50,412 nt of DNA, from the NCBI GenBank assembly GCA_045631885.1, contig JAZQVN010000036.1:1-50412 (forward strand), written 5' to 3'. This document shows, piece after piece, positions 42,054 through 49,891 of the stretch. Under the pieces are notes generated by a model. That model was not told the origin of the DNA. It ran no database searches and saw only the letters and a list, made by a program, of their open reading frames with translations. Source of the DNA: CAJOLV01 sp045631885 (GTDB taxonomy: Bacteria > Bacillota_I > Bacilli_A > RFN20 > CAG-826). The position numbers and the translations under genes were made by a program. Position 1 is the stretch's first letter; the number at the start of each line of letters is the position of its first letter.

Positions 42054-43469
42054 ATGCGCAAAACAAAAATTGTCTGCACAATCGGACCAGCTTCTGATCG
42101 TGAAGAAGTATTAATTGAAATGGCCCATGCTGGAATGAACGTTGCACGCTGCAATTTTTCCCATGGCAATCACGAACAACACAAAGCTCGCTTTGACATG
42201 ATTAAGAAAGTGAGAGAAGAATTAAATCTTCCTATCGCTATCATGTTAGACACTAAAGGACCAGAATACCGTATTGGCTTATTTAAAGACGGAAAAGTCG
42301 ATCTCAAAAATGGTGCGGAATTCACTTTCACAACTAGAGAAGTGACTGGTGATGAATCAATCGTTTCTGTTTCTTATAAAAAGTTACATGAAGAATTAGA
42401 ACCAGGTGATTCTGTTTTAGTTAATAACGGTTTAGTTATTTTCAAAGTCAAAGAAATCAAAGGACAAGACATCATTACAGAAGTTGTCAGTGGTGGTATC
42501 CTCTCTGACCGTAAATCAATGTCTTTCCCAAATAAACACTTAAAACAACCATTCCTATCTGATAATGATAAAGCCGACTTATTATTCGGTATTCAAAATG
42601 ACGCTGATTTCGTCGCTGCCAGCTTTGTTTCTTGTAAACAAGACATGGTCGAAATGAGAAAGTTCTTAGATGATAATGGCGGTAAAGAAATTGAAATCAT
42701 CGCTAAAATCGAAAATAGAACTGGCGTTAATAACATTGATGAAATCTGTGAAGTTGCTGATGGCGTGATGGTCGCTAGAGGTGACTTAGGTGTTGAAGTT
42801 CCATTTATTGAAGTTCCTTCTATTCAAAAGTCTTTAATCAAAAAATGCCGTATGAAAGGTAAAGTCGTTATTACCGCGACAGAAATGTTAGAATCGATGA
42901 TTAACAATCCTCGTCCAACTAGAGCGGAAATCTCTGACGTTGCTAACGCTGTTTATGATGGTAGTAGTGCGATTATGCTTTCTGGCGAATCTGCAAACGG
43001 AAAATATCCAGTTGAAGCGACAAGAAATATGGCGAAGATTGCTGAATTTACTGAAAGTAAAATCAATTATCGTAAGATGTTTGAAGAAACTAATTTCGAA
43101 ATTAGAAGCACGATCGACGCAGTTAGTCACGCCACAGTGGATTTAGGTATTGATGTTGATGCGAAAGCGATTGTTGTTTCTTCTTTATCTGGTAAAACCG
43201 TGAGAATGGTCGCTCGTTTCAGAGCCCCAATCGATATCTTAGGTGTCACCACAAGTGAAAAAGTCTGGTATAAATTAGGCTTATCTTGGGGTGTTACTCC
43301 TGCAATCGCTGGTAAATTCGACCATACCACACCAATGTTTAATAATGCCTTAAATCTCGCCAAAATGATTTATGGATTAAAACAAGGTGATAATGTTGTT
43401 TTAACTGGTGGTAATGCTGGTGCAAAACCAGGCACAACTAATTTAATTAAATTAGAAACAATCAGATAA
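42054..43469 (+). CDS. pyk: Pyruvate kinase
   Basis: Transfers phosphate from PEP to ADP, the last ATP-forming step of glycolysis. The 471-residue protein has TKIVCTIGPASD, GMNVARCNFSHG, MLDTKGPEYR, the catalytic IIAKIENRTGVNNIDEI, DGVMVARGDLGVEV and TATEMLESMINNPRPTRAEISDVANAV, which holds the active-site Glu/Lys region and the conserved MLES. It lacks the C-terminal PEP-utiliser domain found in Bacillus Pyk (~585 aa). AAGAGGACATAATT is the Shine-Dalgarno. It is monocistronic with its own terminator. Confidence 0.97.
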   Translation: MRKTKIVCTIGPASDREEVLIEMAHAGMNVARCNFSHGNHEQHKARFDMIKKVREELNLPIAIMLDTKGPEYRIGLFKDGKVDLKNGAEFTFTTREVTGDESIVSVSYKKLHEELEPGDSVLVNNGLVIFKVKEIKGQDIITEVVSGGILSDRKSMSFPNKHLKQPFLSDNDKADLLFGIQNDADFVAASFVSCKQDMVEMRKFLDDNGGKEIEIIAKIENRTGVNNIDEICEVADGVMVARGDLGVEVPFIEVPSIQKSLIKKCRMKGKVVITATEMLESMINNPRPTRAEISDVANAVYDGSSAIMLSGESANGKYPVEATRNMAKIAEFTESKINYRKMFEETNFEIRSTIDAVSHATVDLGIDVDAKAIVVSSLSGKTVRMVARFRAPIDILGVTTSEKVWYKLGLSWGVTPAIAGKFDHTTPMFNNALNLAKMIYGLKQGDNVVLTGGNAGAKPGTTNLIKLETIR

Positions 43470-43493
43470 TTTAATCTATAATATAATAATATT

Positions 43494-43520
43494 AAGCCCA
43501 TCTAAAAAGGTGGGCTTTAT
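43494..43520 (+). terminator. Rho-independent terminator after pyk
   Basis: AAGCCCATCT (43494-43503), AAAA loop, AGGTGGGCTT (43508-43517), one wobble, then TATAG. The T run is poor, so some readthrough into the next gene is likely. Confidence 0.75.
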
Positions 43521-43532
43521 AGAAAGAAATAT

Positions 43533-43964
43533 ATGAGATCATTAGATTACATTGCTCCATTATTTAAACTGATGAGAAATTCACCAATTTTTGATGATAC
43601 CGCATTAGAGATTGATGAAAATGATGATTTCTTTACTGTGGGTTCAACTTCTTTATCTCCAAGATTAAGCTGGATTATTGGTCAAGATTTATCAATATCA
43701 TTGTTTGATACTGGAGAAATGATGTTAGAAGTCAATTTTGATGTTTATAAAATGCAAGGCAAAAAGAAAGACTTCCTAAATCGAACGATGGAATATTTAG
43801 AAACAAGAAAAGATTTAGATGGTTCAGATATTATTGAATTTGAAAGAAAGACAGTGTTCCTAGTTTCAGTTAAAGAAGTAACTGGAGATAATCTAAAAGA
43901 AAAATATGAATTACTTCATCAGTGCCTAAGAGCGGTCGTTGATGAACTCGACTTAATGAAATAA
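43533..43964 (+). CDS. Hypothetical protein, 143 residues
   Basis: A soluble acidic protein I do not recognise. It has no signal peptide or TM segment. The N-terminal half alternates hydrophobic and polar residues in a beta-like pattern (FTVGSTSLSPRLSWIIG, SISLFDTGEMMLEVNF); the C-terminal half is helical (GDNLKEKYELLHQCLRAVVDEL). It sits between pyk and a bidirectional terminator and could be read through from pyk. The ATG is preceded by AGAAAGAAATAT. ORF length, codon use and the clean terminator after the stop support a real gene. Confidence 0.7.
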   Translation: MRSLDYIAPLFKLMRNSPIFDDTALEIDENDDFFTVGSTSLSPRLSWIIGQDLSISLFDTGEMMLEVNFDVYKMQGKKKDFLNRTMEYLETRKDLDGSDIIEFERKTVFLVSVKEVTGDNLKEKYELLHQCLRAVVDELDLMK

Positions 43965-43992
43965 AACCCGAGAAAATCCTCGGGTTTATTTA
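43964..43992. terminator. Bidirectional terminator between the hypothetical gene and degV
   Basis: AAACCCGAG (43964-43972), AAAATC loop, CTCGGGTTT (43979-43987), then ATTTATT. On the minus strand it also lies directly behind the DegV-family stop (44007). Confidence 0.88.
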
Positions 43993-44006
43993 TTATATAA
44001 ATAATA

Positions 44007-44888
44007 TTAACGATGTTTGGCGTGGAAGGTAACACCCATAGCGTTTGGTCCGCAGTGGCTGCCAGCGGTTGGGTTAACGACCTCATATTCAATATTTAAG
44101 TCTTCGCCAAATTGCTTTTTAAGCATTGCACCGAATTGCTCAGCGATTTCTAAGGCATCGGTATGAGCGATAACGACTCTATGGTTTTTAATATCATCTT
44201 CTAATTCGATGACATAACCTAAGAGTTTTTCTAACGCGCCATTACGGCCTCTACCTTTAGATTTTGTTTTCATCGTGCCAGATTCATCGATGAAGATGAT
44301 TGGCTTAATGCCAACCATGCCACCAAAGAAAGCGGCAAAGCCACTCACTCTACCTGATTTATGGAAGAATTTTAAATCATCAGCGTAGAAGTAGAAGGCT
44401 GTCTTATCAATATTTTCTGCTGCCCAAGCTTGAATTTCTTCAATAGAGGCACCGTTTTTATATAATTCACCAATTTCTAAACAAATAGCGTAGCTACCTA
44501 ATGTGATACCTTTGGTATCAACTTCATATAATTTTCTCTCTGGATACTTTTCATATAATTCTTCAAGCGCTAATCTCATCGAATTAAATGTGGCAGTCAT
44601 CGCTGCGGAGAAGTGAACATAAAGGATATCATAACCCGCTTTAAAGTCCTCTTCGAAATATTCCATATATTCAACCGGGGATAAAGCGCTAGTGGTTGGT
44701 AAGACACCTGCTCTTAGTTGATTGTAGAAAGTCTTATAATCGAATTCTTCAAAATCAACGTATGGTTTGATTTCTTTTCCATCAATTGTGTAAGGCATGG
44801 AAATTAATTTATATCCATATCTTTTTGCAATCTCTGGGGTGATGTCACAGTCTGTATCTGTGTAAATAACATATTTCTTTTCAGCCAT
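44007..44888 (-). CDS. DegV-family protein, probable fatty-acid-binding subunit (FakB-like)
   Basis: A 293-residue DegV-fold protein; the family binds a fatty acid in a tunnel and presents it to the kinase FakA. It has YTDTDCDITPE at the N-terminus, TTSALSPVEYMEYF (the TSQPSP-like lid), YVHFSAAMTATFNSMR, LKFFHKSGRV and CGPNAMGV near the end. The adjacent plsX gene supports a lipid role, because PlsX and FakAB converge on acyl phosphate. No fakA lies in the window. AGGAGAAAAAA is the Shine-Dalgarno, 9 bases behind the plsX stop, so plsX-degV is an operon. Confidence 0.88.
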   Translation of the reverse strand: MAEKKYVIYTDTDCDITPEIAKRYGYKLISMPYTIDGKEIKPYVDFEEFDYKTFYNQLRAGVLPTTSALSPVEYMEYFEEDFKAGYDILYVHFSAAMTATFNSMRLALEELYEKYPERKLYEVDTKGITLGSYAICLEIGELYKNGASIEEIQAWAAENIDKTAFYFYADDLKFFHKSGRVSGFAAFFGGMVGIKPIIFIDESGTMKTKSKGRGRNGALEKLLGYVIELEDDIKNHRVVIAHTDALEIAEQFGAMLKKQFGEDLNIEYEVVNPTAGSHCGPNAMGVTFHAKHR

Positions 44889-44897
44889 TTTTTTCTC

Positions 44898-45869
44898 CTA
44901 TTTGCTATACATTGCTTTATTGTTTGCTAAATTTATTAGCATTTTTCCTGTATTAAAGATTGCTTGTTCGCCAGAATTGCCACGGCATTTAATGACGACT
45001 TTCTTCGCTCCTAATAAGATGCCTCCACCTAAGTTAGAAATATCATATTTCGCCATTAAATATGGGATTAATGGCATCATTTCTGGATGGTTTTGACCTT
45101 TTGCAAATTTAACGATATCGGTGATAATTCTTTCGGCAGTACCTTCGGTAACTTTCAAAACTTGGTTAGCGGCGAAGCCATCAGCGACTAAAACATCGCA
45201 GCATCCTGATAAGGCTTTATTGCCTTCGACATTACCGATGAAGTTAAGGGAATTATCTTCGGCGAGTAAGTGGTGGGCTTCTTTGACAACTTTATTACCT
45301 TTAGTTGGTTCCGCTCCATTAGAGAGCAAACCAATTCTTGGACTTTCAATATTGAATAAGTCGTGCATGAAGTCTCTTCCTAATAAAGCGAATTCATGAA
45401 GTTGATCTGGTGAACAATCAATTGTCGCACCTGTATCCACTAAGCAAGTGAATGAATCGTTAGATGTTGGTAAGATCGCCGCCATACATGGTCTAGAGCC
45501 ATCTTTTCTTAAATATTTAATTGATCCAACAACGATCGCGCCAGAATTACCCGCGGATAATAAGCCAATCGCGTTCTCATTATTCGCTAATTCTTTTAAC
45601 GCTAATAAGATAGAAGCGTTTGGCTTATCGTAAAAAGCATTAATAATGTTATCTAAATTAGTGATAGTGTCATTTGCGTTAATGATTTTGACTCTATTAG
45701 AGTCCATCCCTAATTCTTTAATTTGTTCTTCAATAAGTGCTTGTTCACCCACTAAAACAACATCGACATTATCGTGTTCTTTTAATAATAATGACGCACC
45801 TAAAATAACGGCCTTTGGCCCCTTGTCACTACCAAGAGTGTCAATGACAATTTCAAAATGATTATTCAT
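44898..45869 (-). CDS. plsX: Phosphate acyltransferase PlsX
   Basis: Converts acyl-ACP to acyl phosphate for PlsY, at the start of phospholipid synthesis; a peripheral membrane enzyme. The 323-residue protein shows IVIDTLGSDKGPKAVILGA (the family usually reads DxMGGDxAP), LLSAGNSGAIVVG, LVDTGATIDC, GNVEGNKALSGCCDVLVADGF and GGGILLGAKKVVIKCRGNSG. Several signature residues differ from typical PlsX (GS for GG; ADGFAAN for CDGFTGN), so it is a divergent member. The ATG has GTGAGGAAAACAC upstream. It leads the plsX-degV operon and is divergent from the esterase gene, with a palindrome between them. fabD and acpP, often next to plsX, are absent here. Confidence 0.88.
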   Translation of the reverse strand: MNNHFEIVIDTLGSDKGPKAVILGASLLLKEHDNVDVVLVGEQALIEEQIKELGMDSNRVKIINANDTITNLDNIINAFYDKPNASILLALKELANNENAIGLLSAGNSGAIVVGSIKYLRKDGSRPCMAAILPTSNDSFTCLVDTGATIDCSPDQLHEFALLGRDFMHDLFNIESPRIGLLSNGAEPTKGNKVVKEAHHLLAEDNSLNFIGNVEGNKALSGCCDVLVADGFAANQVLKVTEGTAERIITDIVKFAKGQNHPEMMPLIPYLMAKYDISNLGGGILLGAKKVVIKCRGNSGEQAIFNTGKMLINLANNKAMYSK

Positions 45870-45964
45870 AGTTACTATGTGTTTTCCTCACTAATCTTTA
45901 TTCTATTATTTTTTACTAATAATAGCCAACACATTTATATTACACCTGTAAATTATTTTTAAAG

Positions 45965-45982
45965 AAAACAATAAATTGTTTT
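45965..45982. promoter_or_regulatory. Perfect palindrome between plsX and the esterase gene
   Basis: AAAACAAT-AA-ATTGTTTT lies midway between divergent plsX and esterase genes. It is a possible operator for one or both; I cannot link it to FapR or another known lipid regulator. Confidence 0.35.
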
Positions 45983-46035
45983 GATATTATTCTTATAGCA
46001 ATATCCCCAATAAAGAATTATAATTATTTCATATA

Positions 46036-46884
46036 ATGAAAAATCAAATAGGACCATTCAAGTTATATACTCAAGAACCAAATGATATTCAATACGGCTC
46101 ACTTTACACGATGAATGTCATTTTACCTGTTCCTAACTGCAAAAAAAGAACAGTAAGAGTCTATCTTCCAGAAGGATTTTCTTTTAAAAAGAGATATCCG
46201 GTTCTTTATATGCTAGATGGGCAGAACATCGTTGATAAATATACGACCGCTTATGGTTCGTGGGATATTGATGTCAGACAACACGAACTCATTCAAGAAG
46301 GAGTGAGACCTTTTATTGTCGTTGGTTTAGATTGTCCAAAAGTTGGACATTTATACCGTGTTCTTGAATATACATTAATGGATTTACCACTTCAAAAGAA
46401 GCATATGCCGAAAGGTGAACCGCCCAAACCATATAGTAATTTGATTATGGATTATTTTGTTAACAAAATAAAACCATTAGTGGATTCCCTCTTCCCAACT
46501 TTACCAGAAAAAGAATTCACCGGTATCGGTGGATCGTCAATGGGTGGATTAGGGGCGTTTAATTTTGCCACCGTCCATAAAGATGTCTTTGGCTTTGCTT
46601 TATCATTCTCCCCAGCCTTTTTCTTATTTGATAAAAAAGTTTTATATGATTATGTTGAGACATTAAATATCAATCCTGAAGAATATGGAAAATTTTATTT
46701 CTATTCAGGAGATAAAGATTTTGAACATGAATTCTTAAAATCTACGATAGAAATGTATCAATATTTCTTAAAAAGAGGGTTCTCTCATGAACAAGTAGCC
46801 TTGCTCGTAGATTCCACGAAAGCGCACTGCGAAGCTAGCTGGAGCGAACACTTCCCAAGTGCAATTAGATTCTGGTTACAATAA
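46036..46884 (+). CDS. Esterase D/enterochelin-esterase-like alpha/beta hydrolase
   Basis: A 282-residue cytoplasmic serine hydrolase (no signal peptide). RYPVLYMLDGQNIVD is the oxyanion-side strand typical of the esterase D/Fes family, GGSSMGGLGAF holds the nucleophile in GxSxG, and HCEASWSEHF near the C-terminus supplies the catalytic His. Such enzymes cleave siderophore esters, acyl thiols or short-chain esters; the substrate is not predictable. No Shine-Dalgarno is obvious at the ATG. The stop overlaps the sdaA start by one base (TAATG). Confidence 0.85.
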   Translation: MKNQIGPFKLYTQEPNDIQYGSLYTMNVILPVPNCKKRTVRVYLPEGFSFKKRYPVLYMLDGQNIVDKYTTAYGSWDIDVRQHELIQEGVRPFIVVGLDCPKVGHLYRVLEYTLMDLPLQKKHMPKGEPPKPYSNLIMDYFVNKIKPLVDSLFPTLPEKEFTGIGGSSMGGLGAFNFATVHKDVFGFALSFSPAFFLFDKKVLYDYVETLNINPEEYGKFYFYSGDKDFEHEFLKSTIEMYQYFLKRGFSHEQVALLVDSTKAHCEASWSEHFPSAIRFWLQ

Positions 46885-48080
46885 TGCGATCAATAAAAGA
46901 AATCTTTGTCATAGGTCATGGTCCAAGTTCATCACATACGATGGGGCCTGCTTTTGCGTGCGACTATATCATCGAACATTATAAAGATGTCGCTAAGAAA
47001 ATCGTTGTCACTTTATATGGTTCTTTATGCCTAACTGGTAGAGGTCACTTAACTGATTACATCATTGATTTGAAGTTAGGTGAAATCCCACATGAAATCA
47101 ACTTTGACTATGATACAGAAGTGACTCATCCAAATACTTTAACTTTTGAAATATTTGGCGAAAATGGGTTAATTAATAAAGAGACCGTTGCCTCGATTGG
47201 CGGTGGATCAATCTTAATTAACGGAGAAGTCGTTAATAACGTTGGTGAAATATATCCTCATCAATATCTCACCGATATCGTGGGTTTTTGCAAAAGAGAA
47301 AGAATTTCTTTATCTGAATATGTCATCAGATATGAAGGAAGAGAAATTTTAGATTATCTCGCTGATGTCTATGATGCGATAGAAGCGTGTAGGTTGGACG
47401 GCATTTCCAAAACTGGTGAACTTCCAGGCTCTCTACATGTTGAAAGAAAAGCTAGAGCTATGTACCTCAACATGCGTGAAAGTAAAAATGGTAAGACCAA
47501 TGTTTTGATGAATGTTGCTATCTCTTCATTTGCCGTTGCTGAAGAAAACGCGAGTGGTGGTGTCGTCGTTATCGCGCCTACTTGCGGTAGTGCTGGTGTT
47601 CTCCCTGGTGCGATTACTTATTTAAAAATGCAAAATTATTCTCGAAAAGAGATTATTAACGGCTTATGTGTCGCTGGATTAATTGGCATTATTGTGAAAA
47701 CAAATGCTTCAGTATCTGGCGCGGAATGCGGCTGCCAAGCGGAAATTGGTGTCGCCTGTGCGATGAGCGCGGCGATGATTGCTAGTGTGATGAATTATGA
47801 AATTGATAATATTGCTCAAGCCGCGGAAATCGCGATGGAGCATTCGTTAGGCTTAACTTGTGACCCAGTTGATGGATATGTGCAAATTCCTTGTATTGAA
47901 AGGTGTGCGATATTCGCTTTAAAAGCGATTAACGCTGCGACACTTGCTAAAATCATTCCTTCTCAACATTCCAAAGTTAACTTTGATACTTCCGTTCAAA
48001 CAATGTATCAAACTGGTAAAGATTTACAAGAAGGATACAGGGAAACCGCTAAGTCAGGATTAGCAAAAACTGTTAAATAA
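46884..48080 (+). CDS. sdaA: L-serine dehydratase, iron-sulfur dependent, single chain
   Basis: Deaminates L-serine to pyruvate using a 4Fe-4S cluster. The 398-residue protein fuses the beta part (GHGPSSSHTMGPAFA, LTGRGHLTDY) and the alpha part (APTCGSAGVLPGA, GAECGCQAEIGVACAMSAAM, CDPVDGYVQIPCIER). The cysteines in the latter motifs are cluster ligands. It is shorter than the E. coli SdaA (~454) and has no ACT domain. The start overlaps the esterase stop (TAATG), and a strong terminator follows. It would feed amino-acid-derived serine into pyruvate metabolism and opposes CysE, which uses the same serine. Confidence 0.92.
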   Translation: MRSIKEIFVIGHGPSSSHTMGPAFACDYIIEHYKDVAKKIVVTLYGSLCLTGRGHLTDYIIDLKLGEIPHEINFDYDTEVTHPNTLTFEIFGENGLINKETVASIGGGSILINGEVVNNVGEIYPHQYLTDIVGFCKRERISLSEYVIRYEGREILDYLADVYDAIEACRLDGISKTGELPGSLHVERKARAMYLNMRESKNGKTNVLMNVAISSFAVAEENASGGVVVIAPTCGSAGVLPGAITYLKMQNYSRKEIINGLCVAGLIGIIVKTNASVSGAECGCQAEIGVACAMSAAMIASVMNYEIDNIAQAAEIAMEHSLGLTCDPVDGYVQIPCIERCAIFALKAINAATLAKIIPSQHSKVNFDTSVQTMYQTGKDLQEGYRETAKSGLAKTVK

Positions 48081-48081
48081 G

Positions 48082-48106
48082 AAGCATATTAGTATGCTTT
48101 TTTTCT
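48082..48106 (+). terminator. Rho-independent terminator after sdaA
   Basis: AAGCATA (48082-48088), TTAG loop, TATGCTT (48093-48099), then TTTTTTC. Confidence 0.88.
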
Positions 48107-48148
48107 AAAATAGTATATTATTATCCTAATTAGCAAAAGGAGTGTTTT

Positions 48149-49507
48149 ATGTATAGAAAAAATGCTTGGGCGAAATATAAAGACAACATGAAAGAAGTCA
48201 TGGATTTCGCAGAACAATATAAAAAATATATTTCCTTTGGTAAAACCGAAAGATTAGTCGCTCGTGAATCAAAAGAATTATTAGAAAAAGTTGGATTTAA
48301 AAATGGTGAAGAAGTTAAATCCTTAAAAGAAGGCGATAGAGTTTATTTTATTAATAAAAACAAAAACGTCTGTGCGTTTATCATTGGTAAAAAACCATTA
48401 ACTGATGGATTAAGAATCTTAGGTGCCCATATCGACTCACCAAGATTAGACTTAAAAGAATCTCCATTTTATGAAAAGAATGGTTTCGCTTTAGCGGATA
48501 CCCATTATTATGGTGGCGTCAAAAAATATCAATATGTCACTATCCCATTAGCCTTACACGGTGTTGTTTGTAAAAAAGACGGTAGTGTTGTTGAAATCAA
48601 TATTGGTGAAAAAGAAGATGATCCAGTCGTTGGTATTACTGATTTATTAATCCATTTATCCGCTGATCAAATGGCTAAGCCATTAGCCAAAGCGATTGAA
48701 GGTGAAAACTTAGACTTATCATTAGGTAGCATCCCATTAGAAGAAAAAGACGCGAAAGCCTATGTTCTTAATTTATTAAAAGAACAATATGATATCGAAG
48801 AAGAAGATTTCATCTCCGCAGAAATCGAAGTCGTTCCTGCTGGTCCAGCTAGAGATTATGGTTTAGATAGATCAATGATCGCTGGTTATGGTCACGATGA
48901 TAGAGTGTGTGCTTACACATCCTTAAGAGCGTTATTAGATACAAAATCAGTCGAATATACCGCTTGCTGTATCCTCGTGGATAAAGAAGAAATCGGTTCT
49001 GTCGGTGCGACAGGTGCACAATCTTTATTCTTTGAAAATACAGTTGCTAGATTAGCGAAATTATTAGGCTATAACGAACCAATGTTTACAGCGAGAACTG
49101 TGATGGAAGCATCAAAGATGCTCTCTAGCGATGTCTCCGCGGGATTTGACCCATTATATCCAGGTGTTAATGATCCAAAGAACGCTGCATATTTCGGTCA
49201 AGGCTTAGTCTTTAACAAATATACTGGTAGCCGTGGTAAGAGTGGTTCTAACGATGCCAATCCAGAATATTATGCCTTTATTAGAAGAACAATGGATGAA
49301 GCGGATGTGAACTGGCAATCTTCAGAACTCGGTAGAGTTGACCAAGGTGGTGGAGGCACAATTGCTTACATCTTAGGTAACTACAATATGAATGTTATCG
49401 ACGCTGGTATTGCTGTGTTAAATATGCACGCGCCAATGGAAATTGTTAGTAAAGTCGATGTCTACGAAGCATATCGTGGATACAAAGCATTCTTATTAGC
49501 AAAATAA
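48149..49507 (+). CDS. M18-family aminopeptidase
   Basis: A 452-residue zinc metallo-aminopeptidase of the M18 (aspartyl/aminopeptidase I) family, cytoplasmic. The metal site is visible as LGAHIDSPRLDLK (His and Asp), DKEEIGSVGATGAQS (bridging/acid Glu), and YGHDDRVCAYTSLRAL (conserved Asp region). The C-terminal SKVDVYEAYRGYKAFL holds the last part of the active-site cavity, where a His is common in the family. AAAAGGAGTG is the Shine-Dalgarno. Its terminator separates it from tRNA-His. Its likely role is finishing digestion of imported peptides. Confidence 0.93.
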   Translation: MYRKNAWAKYKDNMKEVMDFAEQYKKYISFGKTERLVARESKELLEKVGFKNGEEVKSLKEGDRVYFINKNKNVCAFIIGKKPLTDGLRILGAHIDSPRLDLKESPFYEKNGFALADTHYYGGVKKYQYVTIPLALHGVVCKKDGSVVEINIGEKEDDPVVGITDLLIHLSADQMAKPLAKAIEGENLDLSLGSIPLEEKDAKAYVLNLLKEQYDIEEEDFISAEIEVVPAGPARDYGLDRSMIAGYGHDDRVCAYTSLRALLDTKSVEYTACCILVDKEEIGSVGATGAQSLFFENTVARLAKLLGYNEPMFTARTVMEASKMLSSDVSAGFDPLYPGVNDPKNAAYFGQGLVFNKYTGSRGKSGSNDANPEYYAFIRRTMDEADVNWQSSELGRVDQGGGGTIAYILGNYNMNVIDAGIAVLNMHAPMEIVSKVDVYEAYRGYKAFLLAK

Positions 49508-49527
49508 GAGTTAATAAATAAATTATT

Positions 49528-49556
49528 AAGGTGGTTAGCAATAATCACCTTTTTAA
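49528..49556 (+). terminator. Rho-independent terminator after the M18 aminopeptidase gene
   Basis: AAGGTGGTTA (49528-49537), GCAA loop, TAATCACCTT (49542-49551), one G-T pair, then TTTAATT. Confidence 0.85.
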
Positions 49557-49568
49557 TTGAAATAATCT

Positions 49569-49597
49569 TTGACAAAAGAGGCTAGTCCTATTAATAT
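49569..49597 (+). promoter_or_regulatory. Promoter of tRNA-His
   Basis: TTGACA (49569-49574), a 17-base spacer, TAATAT (49592-49597): a consensus -35 with near-consensus -10, 12 bases before the tRNA. Confidence 0.75.
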
Positions 49598-49608
49598 ATA
49601 TATCGCTT

Positions 49609-49685
49609 GGCGGTTGTGGTGAAGGGGTTAACACACCTGGCTGTGAACCAGGCATGCGCCAGTTCAATTCTGGTCAACCGCCCCA
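49609..49685 (+). tRNA. tRNA-His (anticodon GTG)
   Basis: A 77-nt cloverleaf. The acceptor is 8 bp (GGCGGTTG with CAACCGCC), where G-1 pairs with C73, the histidine identity pair. The anticodon loop is CTGTGAA, the anticodon stem CCTGG/CCAGG, and CCA is encoded at 49683-49685. Confidence 0.97.
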
Positions 49686-49696
49686 TAATAGTATAC

Positions 49697-49760
49697 ATAC
49701 TTTGATACAAAGTATAAGATACAAACATTAGCGAAAATGGGCAGAAATGCTCATTTTTCT
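49697..49760 (+). terminator. Palindrome and terminator after tRNA-His
   Basis: ATACTTTG-ATA-CAAAGTAT is a perfect palindrome at 49697-49715. A second hairpin, AAAATGGGC (49734-49742) with GCTCATTTT (49749-49757) and a TCTTTG tail, looks like the terminator. The first palindrome might be a TetR-type operator, because a tetR-like gene lies nearby, but that is speculative. Confidence 0.6.
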
Positions 49761-49781
49761 TTGTTTTTAGGAGTTTTTAAT

Positions 49782-49880
49782 ATGTTTCAACTCATCAGTA
49801 TGCTTTTCCTAGTGTTGTTTTATTGCTTTGGTGCTTACCTATATGGAAACCGATTAATTGCGCATATTTTATATATTTAA
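49782..49880 (+). CDS. Small 32-residue membrane peptide
   Basis: A short ORF starting MFQLISMLFLVLFYCFGAYL and ending IAHILYI, with TAGGAGTTTTTAA placing a good Shine-Dalgarno 8 bases before the ATG. It would form one hydrophobic helix followed by a short basic segment. It lies between the tRNA-His terminator and the convergent TetR gene, ending 11 bases before the TetR stop. Such small peptides are usually missed by gene callers; the function is unknown. Confidence 0.4.
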   Translation: MFQLISMLFLVLFYCFGAYLYGNRLIAHILYI

Positions 49881-49891
49881 AATTTAAAAAC

